Source: Rohdeia sp041398665 (GTDB lineage: Bacteria > Planctomycetota > UBA1135 > GCA-002686595). From it: a DNA stretch of 64,000 nucleotides. The stretch covers positions 1 through 64,000 of the forward strand of contig JAWKUH010000014.1 of assembly GCA_041398665.1 (NCBI GenBank). Reading direction: 5' to 3'. The notes beneath the pieces are model-generated. The model was not told the DNA's origin and did not search any database. It was given only the letters and a program-made list of their open reading frames with translations. Position numbers and translations under genes: made by a program. Below, piece after piece: positions 55,129 through 64,000 of this stretch. Positions within the stretch are counted from its first letter, which is position 1, and each line of letters starts with the position of its first letter.

Positions 55129-55445
55129 GTTCGGTCGCACGACAGGGTCGCGGTGTGTCCTTCTCGAACCGCGTGGAACCGCGGATTCGCCTGCCTAGCC
55201 CGGATGAATCACCACGATTCGTGCCGGTGCGCGGCATTCGGCGATTGGCGGTGCTTCGGTGGCGTCATCGCCCGGAGGCGGGGTGAACACCCCGCCCTGG
55301 ACGATGGCGTCGCCGAAGTGCCGCGAAGCGTCGAACGGTCGACGAAGTCGACCGCTGCGGCGTGCAGGCGCGGATCGTCGCTCTCGATTCGGGCCGGCTT
55401 CCGTGGTGCTCCGGCGCCGCGGAACGAGGAGCTTCGACCTCGCCC
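55129..55445. other. Intergenic gap between convergent genes; no gene seen
   Basis: This 317-bp gap separates the ends of the DUF2304 gene (plus) and the small cysteine protein (minus). Frames here are short and of shadow composition. Apart from the hairpin at 55277-55296 and a pair of short cgaaccgcg/cggttcg-like words, nothing stands out. Confidence 0.5.
55277..55296. terminator. Perfect 9-bp hairpin between convergent genes
   Basis: ggcggggtg and caccccgcc pair perfectly with a 2-nt aa between them (in practice a 4-nt or larger loop). There is no T-run on either side. It could end transcription from both the DUF2304 operon and the Tad-side genes. Confidence 0.4.
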
Positions 55446-55655
55446 TCACGCTCCGCGCTTCTCGCGCACCTCGTACCCCCGACACTCCTCGCCGGAGAGT
55501 TCGCGCACCTCGATCGACGGCAGCACGCGCGACTTCACGTCGAACAGGCGACAGCCGTAGGGCCAGCGACGGTCGTAGGTCGTGACGAGATGGCGACAGC
55601 CGAAGCACGTGACGGTGCGCGTCCCGCTCGGCCGAAGGTCCTCCTCGCGTGCCAC
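55446..55655 (-). CDS. Small conserved cysteine-motif protein
   Basis: A 69-residue cytosolic protein. The pattern is CFGCRHLVTTYDRRWPYGCR, then LFDVKSR, a PSIEV strand, SGEECRGYE and a charged end. Four Cys in a C-x2-C, GC and SG-x-x-C arrangement recur in a family of small bacterial proteins annotated only as hypothetical (sometimes as uracil-DNA glycosylase by mistake, from memory). They may bind zinc or an Fe-S cluster; no function is known. The GTG at 55655 has a clear GGAGG 5 nt upstream, which also fixes the start. It begins 11 nt after the FG-GAP gene, so it is probably the last gene of that transcript. Confidence 0.75.
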   Translation of the reverse strand: MAREEDLRPSGTRTVTCFGCRHLVTTYDRRWPYGCRLFDVKSRVLPSIEVRELSGEECRGYEVREKRGA

Positions 55656-55660
55656 GCGAA

Positions 55661-55665
55661 CCTCC
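55661..55665 (-). promoter_or_regulatory. Shine-Dalgarno GGAGG for the small cysteine protein
   Basis: GGAGG lies 5 nt before the GTG at 55655, just after the FG-GAP stop codon. It supports this non-ATG start and re-initiation on a shared message. Confidence 0.65.
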
Positions 55666-55666
55666 G

Positions 55667-58008
55667 TCAACGGCCGTACGTCACGGCGATGCGGTTGGAA
55701 CGCGCGAGCCCGCCCGGCGCACCGCGGTCTTCGAGGAAGGCCTGGGCGTGGAGCGTGCGCCCGACGAGCCCCGGCACGTACTCGATCGCGTAGCTCCAGC
55801 GTCCGACGCCGGGCTCGCCCACCGGGCCCGAGGCCTTCGTCGCGAGGAAGCGGCACGCGCCCGACGCGACGATCGGTCCGACCGTCAGCGGGTCGACGTC
55901 GAGGATCCAGTCTTCGGTCGTGACGGCGACGTAGAGCTCGGCGCCGCCGAGCGCTCCGACGAGCACGACCTCCGCGTCGTGCGCGTCGAGTCGCACGGGA
56001 CCGTGCGCGCCGAGCAGCGGGACGAAGCCGCCGGTGCCCGCGACACCCGCGCCGTACTGCACGACGCGGCCGTCGCGCGGAGCGGCGAACCGCCGCCCGC
56101 GGAGCAGCTCGAACGTCGCGTCGCCGAACCCGACGAGGTCGAGGTCGCCGTCGGTGTCGACGTCGACGAAGCGCGCGGCTCGCGGCGCCCAGTAGCACGC
56201 GGCGGCTCCGCCGGACGTGGGCGCGACGACCGTTCGTCCGTCCGCGCCGGCGACGACGAGCTCCGGCACGCCGTCGCTGTCGACGTCGGCCAGTTCGACA
56301 CCGGTCGGCTCGAGAGCACCGATCGCGATCGGTGCCGACGGGATCCACGCACCGGCGACGTTCGCGAGGACGAGGGCGCGACCTCCGCCGACCAGCACGA
56401 TGTCGACGTCACCGTCGCCGTCGGCGTCCGCGCAGGTCGTGAGCTCGACGGTTTCGCCGAGCGTGCCGACCACGACCTCGGGATCGAAGCCGGCGCCGCG
56501 CGAGTACGCGACCAGGACGTCCGACCCGCGCACGCAGACCGCGTCGTCGCGGCCGTCGCCGTCGAGGTCGGCGAGACGTGCGACGTCGGCAGGAGCGTTC
56601 CCGTCCGCCGCGAACGCGTCGCCCTCGCGGTGCAGGACGCGCCCGGCGGCGACGGCTCGTCCGTGCCGTCGCCGTCCAGGTCGCCGACGACGAGGTCGAC
56701 GTCGAGGAGCCGCTCGCCGTCGACCAGGATCGGCGACGGCGGATCGAGCGCGCCGTCGAGGCGCGTGCGCGCGAGTCTCCAGCCGTCCGCGACGAGGAAC
56801 GCGGCGTCGCGGGCGCGTTCGCGCCGCAGCACGAGTGCTCGACGCGCACCGGGCGCGACCTCCTCCCAGGCGAAGGCGCCGGCCGCGTCGTTGCGGCCGA
56901 TCGTCCCGCCGACGAGGAGGTCGACGTCGCCGTCGTGGTCCAGGTCGGTCGCGACGAGTTCGGCGACGGCCGACATGTCGAACGGGATCGCCGTCCGTTC
57001 GCCGCCGAGGTCGAGCGCGGACACCGCCGCGCTCGTGATCCGCAGGAAACGTCCGTCGCGGTGCGCGAACGCGACGTGCGTCCCGGGCAGCGACGTGAGT
57101 TCGCTCGGCACGAGGAATCCCGTCGCTCCCCACGCGCGGCGGATCTCGACGGCCGTGTCGCGCGTGACGACGAGGTCGCGGTCGCCGTCGGCGTCGACGT
57201 CGCACGCGACGGCGTTGCCGAGGTCGAAACCGTCGCCCTCGACGGTGAGCTTCCGCACGACGGGCGAGGCCGGGTCGACGGGCCCGTCGAGCTCGAGCAG
57301 CGTGCCGTCGACGAGCTGGACGATCAGTTCGTCCGCGCGATCGCCGTCGCGGTCCGCGGCGAGCACCGAGCGGACCGGGAACGGCAGCGCGACCTGCACC
57401 GCTCGCTCCGCGCCGGCGAGCACGAGTTCGCCCGCGTGCGTCACGACGGCCAGCGCGGACGCGCCCTCGCCGAGTGCGTCGAACGCAGCGACGGAGCTCG
57501 CGGCTCCGTGCCAGAGGGCGACGAACTCGGGGCCCGCGCCGCGCTCGAGGACGAGGCCGAACACTTCGCCGTCGTCGCCCAGGGCGCAGACCACCCGGTC
57601 GCGCACGAAGCGGACGGTGGAACCCGGCAGCGCGACGACGCAGGACTCGACGAGGCGGCCCTCGCCGTCGAGCTCGAGTGCGACGAGCTCGGCGAGTTCA
57701 CCGACACCGTTCGCGCGCGGCGCGAACCAGGCCTCGCGACCGTCGCCGTCGGGATCGAGCGCGGCGCCTCGCGGGAGGTCGACCGTCGCGTCGGCGACGA
57801 GTCCGCCGCCGAGCTCGATCGCGCCGTCACCGAGGCGCCCCGCGACGATCCGGTCGCCGGCGCGCAGGAGCAGCACCGGGTCCTCGCCGCCCGCGGGCTC
57901 GAACGCCCCGACGAACTCCGTCGCTCCGGGCGGCGGCGCGAGGGCGAGCCCCGCGACGTCGGGGGACTGGGTGACGAGAAGGACGAGCGGTGCGGGGAGG
58001 ACGACCAT
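55667..58008 (-). pseudogene. Secreted FG-GAP/VCBS repeat protein with one frameshift
   Basis: About 780 codons. The N-terminus has a hydrophobic export segment (VVLPAPLVLLVTQSPDVAGL). At least nine calcium-type D-x-D-x-D-G loops are spread through the body: DPDGDGRE, DRDGDRADE, DVDADGDRD, DLDHDGDVD, DLDGDGTDE, DLDGDGRDD, DADGDGDVD, DVDSDGVPE and DVDTDGDLD. This gives a beta-propeller like integrin alpha chains. The frame shifts once near 56655, right after DLDGDGTDE. Downstream the second frame runs cleanly to a C-terminal beta domain ending NRIAVTYGR. Such proteins are large surface adhesins or extracellular binding proteins. It lies 164 nt after the TadD-like gene on the same strand and may be displayed or exported with the pilus system. 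Confidence 0.7.
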
Positions 58009-58172
58009 GGGCGATGCGGAGGCGAGGTCCGCCCGAAGAGGGCTGGACGACGGATGCGCTATCGAACCCCGCCGCCCCCGCTCTCGTCACCCGTGTCCAC
58101 GCGACGGGCCGCGCGTCCCGGTGCGGGGACGCGCGGCCCGTGGTTCGCGCGGTGTTCGGTCGGCTCCGCGCG

Positions 58173-58862
58173 TCAGCGCGCCTCGATGCGACGCAACCTC
58201 CGCGCCGCCTCTTCACAATCGGGGTTCTCGTCGAGGCAGCGCCGCAGCGCGCGCTCCGCGTCGGCGACCTTGCCCTGGTTCTCGTACACGATCGCGCGGT
58301 TGTACTCGACGCGCCACGTCTCGACGCCGAGCTTGGCGGCCAGGTCGAGCGCGCGCAGCGCTCCGGCCGCGTCGCCGTCGAGGTCGAGGAGCTGTGCCGC
58401 GAGCAGGTGCAGCTCGCCGCTGTCCGGCGCGAGCAGGAGTCCGTCGTCGACGAGCCGCTCGGCGCGCGGGTAGTTGCCGGCCTCGATCGCCATGCGGGCG
58501 CGCAACGCCGTCGCCTCGGTCAGTCGCGGATCGGCGTTGATCGCGGCGTCGAGGTAGGCCGTCGCGGTCTCGGGGCGACCCAGCGAGTACGCCGCGCTGC
58601 CGCAGGCGTACTGGACGCGCCCGTTGTTCGGGAAGTCGAACGCGAGCGTCTCGAGCTCGCGCAGGAGCTCGTTGCGCGTGCGCACCTTCGGCTTGGGGTC
58701 CTCCGGTCCGTACTCGCCGCGCTCGATGGCGCGCGCGTCGCGGAGCTCGACCAGCAGCGCGTCGAGACGCGCGTCGGGATCGCCGAGCTCGGGGATCGGT
58801 TGGTGGTTGAACACCGAACAGCCCGAGAGGCCGACCAGGCACAGGATCGCGGCGAGACGCAT
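58173..58862 (-). CDS. tadD: TPR lipoprotein, TadD-like
   Basis: A 229-residue exported protein with a type II signal: RLAAILCLVGLSGCSVFNH, lipobox LSGC. TPR-like helices follow: NELLRELETLAFDFPNNGRV, RPETATAYLDAAINADPRLT, GNYPRAERLVDDGLLLAPDS and GKVADAERALRRCLDENPDC. TadD proteins are TPR lipoproteins that pilot assembly of the Tad secretin, and the gene sits directly after tadC, so the name is a context-supported inference. An AAGGAG 9 nt upstream supports the ATG at 58862. Other TPR lipoproteins would look similar, and no secretin gene (rcpA) is in view. Confidence 0.75.
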   Translation of the reverse strand: MRLAAILCLVGLSGCSVFNHQPIPELGDPDARLDALLVELRDARAIERGEYGPEDPKPKVRTRNELLRELETLAFDFPNNGRVQYACGSAAYSLGRPETATAYLDAAINADPRLTEATALRARMAIEAGNYPRAERLVDDGLLLAPDSGELHLLAAQLLDLDGDAAGALRALDLAAKLGVETWRVEYNRAIVYENQGKVADAERALRRCLDENPDCEEAARRLRRIEAR

Positions 58863-58871
58863 GGTGTGGGA

Positions 58872-58877
58872 CTCCTT
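58872..58877 (-). promoter_or_regulatory. Shine-Dalgarno AAGGAG for the TadD-like gene
   Basis: AAGGAG lies 9 nt before the ATG at 58862, within a purine-rich stretch. It is one of only three clear sites I found. Confidence 0.65.
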
Positions 58878-58933
58878 CCTTCTTCCTTGTACGTGTGCGA
58901 GCGGAGCGCGCCGGGGGGGACGGACGATCGGCC

Positions 58934-59872
58934 TCAGAACGGCAGGTTCGAGTTCATCAACTGCGCGAGCGGCGGGACCAGCGTGACCGCCAGGATGCCC
59001 GGCAGGAAGCAGACCACCAAGGGAACGGCCAGACGCGTCGGCAGCAGTTGCGATTGCGCGAGAACCGTCTCGCGTCGGCGACTCCAGAGCTCGTCGGCCT
59101 GGCGGCGCAGCGTCGCCGACGTGCCCGCGCCGACCTCCTCGGCGTGGACGAGCGCCGACACGAAGACCGACACCGAGGGGATGTCGAGCCGGTCCGCGAG
59201 GTTGCGGTAGCTCTGCTTGCGCGGGATGCCCGAGAGCGACTCCGCGCGGAAGCGCTGGAGCTCCTCCGCGAGCGGACGGTCCTCGTCGTTCGTCGTGAGG
59301 ATGCGTTGGATCGACGAGTCGAGTCCCTGCCCGGCCTCGGCGAGCGACGCGAGCAGCTCGAGCGTCATCGGCAGGTCCTGCTCGACGAGCTCGACGCGCG
59401 TGCGCCGCGCGTTGCGCACGTAGGCGATCGGGAGGAGCAGGAGCGCGAGCCCCGCGATCCACGGCGCCCAGCCGTACAGCGGCGCCATCGCGGCGCCGAG
59501 TCCGCCCGGGAGCGCTTCGGCGAACTGCTCGCCCTTCGCCAGCACGTCCGACGACCGGACCAGGAGGACGACGAGGAACGCGAGGAGCGCGCACCCCACC
59601 TCGGCGAGCACGAACAGGCTGCGCGCCGACGACTCGCGGAAACCGGCGAGGTACAGCCAGCGGTCGAGACCGCCGTCGGGCACGGCGAACGTGCCCCGCG
59701 CCTCCTCGACGGGAGCGGCGTGGTGGAAGAGCCGCTGGCGCGCGCGCCGGCGCATCGTGATGCGGAGCCAGGCCCACACGCCGCCGACGACGAGCAGGAC
59801 GAGGAGCCACCGCGCGACGTCGCTGTCGAGCGAGAGTGCGAGGGAGGTGACCGGGAGCGAGGCGGGACTCAT
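58934..59872 (-). CDS. tadC: Tad pilus inner-membrane platform protein TadC
   Basis: A 312-residue T2SSF-domain protein. Its helices are WLLVLLVVGGVWAWLRI, LAEVGCALLAFLVVLLV and PWIAGLALLLLPIAYVRN, with a final CFLPGILAVTLVPPLAQLMN. The cytosolic domain has RVELVEQDLPMTLELLASLA and EAGQGLDSSIQRIL, the GspF-type signature (family: length about 300). It should form the platform with TadB under the TadA motor. The ATG at 59872 follows the tadB stop by 14 nt. The order tadZ-A-B-C-D is classical. Confidence 0.92.
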   Translation of the reverse strand: MSPASLPVTSLALSLDSDVARWLLVLLVVGGVWAWLRITMRRRARQRLFHHAAPVEEARGTFAVPDGGLDRWLYLAGFRESSARSLFVLAEVGCALLAFLVVLLVRSSDVLAKGEQFAEALPGGLGAAMAPLYGWAPWIAGLALLLLPIAYVRNARRTRVELVEQDLPMTLELLASLAEAGQGLDSSIQRILTTNDEDRPLAEELQRFRAESLSGIPRKQSYRNLADRLDIPSVSVFVSALVHAEEVGAGTSATLRRQADELWSRRRETVLAQSQLLPTRLAVPLVVCFLPGILAVTLVPPLAQLMNSNLPF

Positions 59873-59886
59873 CGCGGTGGAGGCGT

Positions 59887-60742
59887 TCAGACGCGGATCG
59901 CGGCGAGGCGCTGCACCCAGAGGATGCCGACGGCCTGCAGGACGAGGATCGAGGCCACGACGAACTGGCCGAGCGAGCTGCGAGCGAAGCTCACGAAGTC
60001 GACGGCCGAACTGTGCGCGACGACGTAGCCGAGACCGTAGGTCAGGAGCAGCACACCGAGCACCGAGACCTCGGTCTCGACGGTCTGCGTGCGCAGTCGA
60101 CGACGCAGCGCGACGCGGTCGCGGACGGCGCGGCCGACCGACGAGAGCGCGTGCGCGTGTCCGGCCCCGCCCTCCCAGTTCGTGCCGATCGTGAAGGTGA
60201 ACAGTCGGAACGAGTCGAGCGGGACGCGATCGCGGAAGGCCTGGAGCACCTCGCGCGGGCTCTGACCGAGTCGCAGTCGGTCGACGATCTCGCGCAGTTC
60301 GGCGCCGACGGGTTCGGCGACGCGTTCGGAGGCGTGCGACATCGCGTCGACGATCGTCCCTCCGGAGCGCACGGAGCCGACGATCAGGTCGATGCCGTCG
60401 GCGAGCTGGCCCTCGAGCTTCAGGATCAGCTTCTCGACGCGCCGCTCCTCGAGTCGCCAGACGAGGACGCCGACGAAGACGGCGAGCGCGAAGGAGACCG
60501 GCGTCCCGAGCTGGATCCAGAGGAGCGCGACGAGGAAGCTGCCGATCGACGCGACCCACATCGGCCAGCGGCGCCGGTCGACGAGGCTCCCCTCGACGTC
60601 GTCGAACTCCTCCTCGATCTCGTGCTCGATCGCGTCGACGGGTCGCGCGAGGCGCGACAGCGCGCGTCGACGCGCGTAGGTCCGCCGCGCTCCGACCAGG
60701 AGCACCGCGAGTCCGACGACGAGCAGAGCGAGGAGCCAGGGG

Positions 60743-60750
<8 letters not shown>
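59887..60750 (-). CDS. tadB: Tad pilus inner-membrane platform protein TadB
   Basis: A 287-residue T2SSF-domain membrane protein. Helices: PWLLALLVVGLAVLLVGARR, MWVASIGSFLVALLWIQLG and SLGQFVVASILVLQAVGILW. The cytosolic signature is LEGQLADGIDLIVGSVRSGG then TIVDAMSHASERVAEPVG and LRLGQSPREVLQAFRDRVPL. It starts with GTG at 60750, overlapping the tadA stop by 8 nt, so expression is coupled. It pairs with TadC in the pilus platform. Confidence 0.92.
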
Positions 60751-62229
<1,479 letters not shown>

Positions 62230-62233
<4 letters not shown>

Positions 62234-63540
62234 GGTTGCGCCTCCGGCTCGGCCTCACCGAGCAGTTCGTCGTCGAACTCGTCCTTGCGCACGGTCCGCT
62301 TGGCCTTGCGACCGCGCACGGCTTCGCGCGTCTTCGCGCTCTTCCTCGAGACGCGCGGACGTGGCTCGATCTCGACGGCGTCGTCGCCCTCGTGGAGCGA
62401 CTCGATCTCGTTCACGATCGTGCGCAGCGCGCGGCCGAAGCCGTACCACGACGGCGCGTGGAGCGCGTAGGGACGCCCGAGGTTGGCCGCGGCGAGGAGT
62501 TTCTTCGCGAACGGCACCTGCACGTCGACCTTGCGCCCCAGCCGGTCGGCGACGTCCTTCGGACCGAGTCGGCCGGGGAACGACGGGTAGGGCTGGTTGA
62601 GCAGGACGCGCAGACGCTCGTCCGGCACGCCGAGGCCCTGCAGCACCTCGATGTACGCCGGCATGTTCTGCACGATCGGCACGAGGTCGCTCGTGACGAC
62701 GTAGACGAGGTCCGAGAGGTCGAGGATCGCGACCGACACCGCGTCGACCGCGGGGAACGTGTCGACGACGACGTAGTCGAACGCGCGGCGCGCGACGCCG
62801 ATGACGCGCGCGATCGCGGAGTCCTCGACCTGCGAGGCCTGGATGGCGTCGCGCGGCGCGGTCAGGACGCGCAGTCCGTGCTTCGTCGGGGCCGAGAGGT
62901 TGCGCAGCAGCGTGGTGTCGAGGCGGTAGGCCTCGCGGCACGCGTCGACGAGGCCGGTCGACGGTTCGACGTCGAGCAGGCTGCCGCAGATGCCGAGCTG
63001 GAGCGACGCGTCGACGAGCAGGACGCGGTCCGGGTGGTCGCGCGCGAGCAGCGCCGCGGTGCTGACGCTGATCGACGTCTTGCCGATGCCGCCCTTGTTG
63101 CTGACGAACGACACGACGCGCCCGTCGGCGCGCGACGCCGTTCCGGCGTGGAGCAGCTGCCGGTCGAACACGTCCGCGAGCTCGGGCGGCGACACCGGTC
63201 GACGCAGGAAGTCGCAGACGTGCGCGCGCATCGACTGGATGAGCAGCAGCGGGCTGTGGTCGCCGTGCAGGAAGTCCTCGGAGTACGCCGCGACGATGCG
63301 CGTGCCCTGCGAGTCGCGCGCGATCGCGTCGGCGATCTCGGGGAGCCGCGCGTCGGTCTCCTCGAGGCGGAGGATCACGAGGTCGAGCGCGCGGTCGCGC
63401 GCGAGTTCGACCCCGCGGCGAAGGTCCGTCTCGCTCTGCACGAGGAACCGCGCACCCTGCACGACCGGCAGCGCGTCCTCGATCTCGTTGGCGAGACCGG
63501 GGTCGGAGCTGATGACGAGGAGGTGGAACGTCTTGTCCAT
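62230..63540 (-). CDS. tadZ: Tad pilus localisation ATPase TadZ/CpaE
   Basis: A 436-residue ParA/MinD-like protein with an atypical receiver domain at the N-terminus: TFHLLVISSDPGLANEIEDA, then LDLVILRLEETDARLPEIAD. The ATPase domain has VVSFVSNKGGIGKTSISVST, a deviant Walker A near residue 148, followed by RVLLVDASLQLGICGSLLD and AFDYVVVDTFPAVDAVSVAI. The C-terminal 50 residues are basic and acidic (RVSRKSAKTREAVRGRKAKR). CpaE-type proteins place the pilus machine at the pole. The ATG at 63540 is directly followed by the receiver strand. It heads the tad operon seen here; 61 nt separate it from the upstream partial gene. Confidence 0.93.
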
Positions 63541-63601
63541 GCGTTGGCGGGGGAGCGCTCGGGATGGAGCTGAGGGCGGTTGCGAGCGAGTGACGGCGCG
63601 G

Positions 63602-64000
63602 TCAGCGCACGAGGACGGGCGCGAGCGCCTTGTTCGGGACGGCGGCGAAGACCGCACCGAGCGAGGTCTCGAAGAGCTGCGTCGAGGCGAAGGCGTCGAC
63701 GGCCGACGCGTTCTCGGGAGCGACGAAGTCCGGGCGCAGCGTGAGGGTGAGTCGAATCGTGGCGGGGTCCGTCCCTCCAGCGGAGACTCTGAACTCAGCC
63801 TTGTTGAGACAGTCGAAGGCCAGGAATCCGGTCACTCGAATCGGCCCCTCGGCGACGTCGACGAGTTCGGCGACGGCGAGCACGACCGTGTCCGGTCGGC
63901 GCTCCTCGGGTTCGACGTCCTGGTTCCAGGGCGGTCCACCCTGTTCGTAGTCTTCCAACGAGTAGAAGAGCTGCTCGTCGACCTGGAGCGGTCGAAGAGT
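63602..64000 (-). CDS. Unidentified protein, C-terminal part only
   Basis: The frame is open to the window edge, so the true start lies outside; at least 132 residues are visible. It is acidic at first (DYEQGGPPWNQDVEPEERRP) and then strand-rich: DTVVLAVAELVDVAEGPIRV, TGFLAFDCLNKAEFRVSAGG, TIRLTLTLRPDFV, and AFASTQLFETSLGAVFAAVP near the end. No family is recognised. It is on the same strand as tadZ, 61 nt upstream, so it may belong to the tad transcript, perhaps as a pilus-associated or regulatory protein. Its base use is like its neighbours. A TTG at 63958 could mimic a start but has no support. Confidence 0.6.
   Translation of the reverse strand, partial: TLRPLQVDEQLFYSLEDYEQGGPPWNQDVEPEERRPDTVVLAVAELVDVAEGPIRVTGFLAFDCLNKAEFRVSAGGTDPATIRLTLTLRPDFVAPENASAVDAFASTQLFETSLGAVFAAVPNKALAPVLVR

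Overview
The window is a GC-rich (about 70% by eye) bacterial chromosome segment with dense genes on both strands. Several traits point to a Gram-negative lineage, most likely an uncultured member of the Planctomycetota. These are the many secreted FG-GAP, carboxypeptidase-regulatory-like and TPR proteins, an ECF sigma factor coupled to a very large membrane partner, a eukaryote-type (GT3) glycogen synthase fused to a glycogen phosphorylase, a Tad pilus operon and weak use of Shine-Dalgarno sites. The phylum is an inference from gene content; no rRNA or tRNA gene was seen.

Layout. 1-4.8 kb (minus): an Fe-S subunit cut by the edge, a sugar nucleotidyltransferase, a gamma-carbonic-anhydrase-like protein, a broken CPBP-type membrane protein, thiG, thiS and an RlmI-like rRNA methyltransferase, most of them tightly coupled. 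4.9-8.8 kb: a palindromic repeat, a frameshifted HEAT/TPR secreted protein and an orphan sigma-54 activator. 9.5-14.1 kb (plus): nusA-infB-rbfA, without rimP next to it. 14.1-16.7 kb: a gene-free island of nested palindromes and a 31-bp tandem array split by a decayed IS3-family element. 16.7-23.8 kb (minus): a secreted-protein, large anti-sigma-like and ECF-sigma module, followed upstream by a large Ig-like/carboxypeptidase-regulatory protein. 23.9-31.7 kb: a secreted protein, a CPA2 antiporter, cysS, and a kinase-AAA-TPR regulator interrupted by one in-frame TGA. 31.7-36 kb (minus): a WaaP/Kdo-kinase-like protein, a KptA RNA 2'-phosphotransferase with a huge disordered tail, a DAACS transporter carrying an inserted PDZ-like domain, and a rhodanese. 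36.1-40 kb (plus): a secreted protein, a MATE exporter, a FabZ-like protein and a ferredoxin-NADP reductase. 40.2-49.4 kb (plus): a glycogen/alpha-glucan operon with GH133 debranching enzyme, GT4 synthase, GH57 enzyme and GT3-GT35 fusion. 49.5-55.7 kb: secreted proteins, an esterase, then methyltransferase-GT2-DUF2304. 55.4-64 kb (minus): tadZ-tadA-tadB-tadC-tadD-like, an FG-GAP repeat protein and a small cysteine-rich protein.

How the genes work together. The translation-factor operon, the thiamine pair and the glucan operon look like ordinary metabolic units. Translational coupling is pervasive: stop and start codons overlap as GTGA, ATGA, TTGA or TGATG at nine or more junctions. The least expected pairing is kptA with a WaaP-fold kinase 24 nt downstream. 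It recalls the archaeal RNA 2'-phosphate writer/eraser pair and is the best candidate here for an undescribed system.

Caveat. At least seven genes need one to many frameshifts to read through, and in several the start and stop nevertheless fall in the same frame. Conserved housekeeping genes are intact apart from the phosphorylase half of the glucan fusion. Local consensus errors and true pseudogenes cannot be separated from sequence alone.
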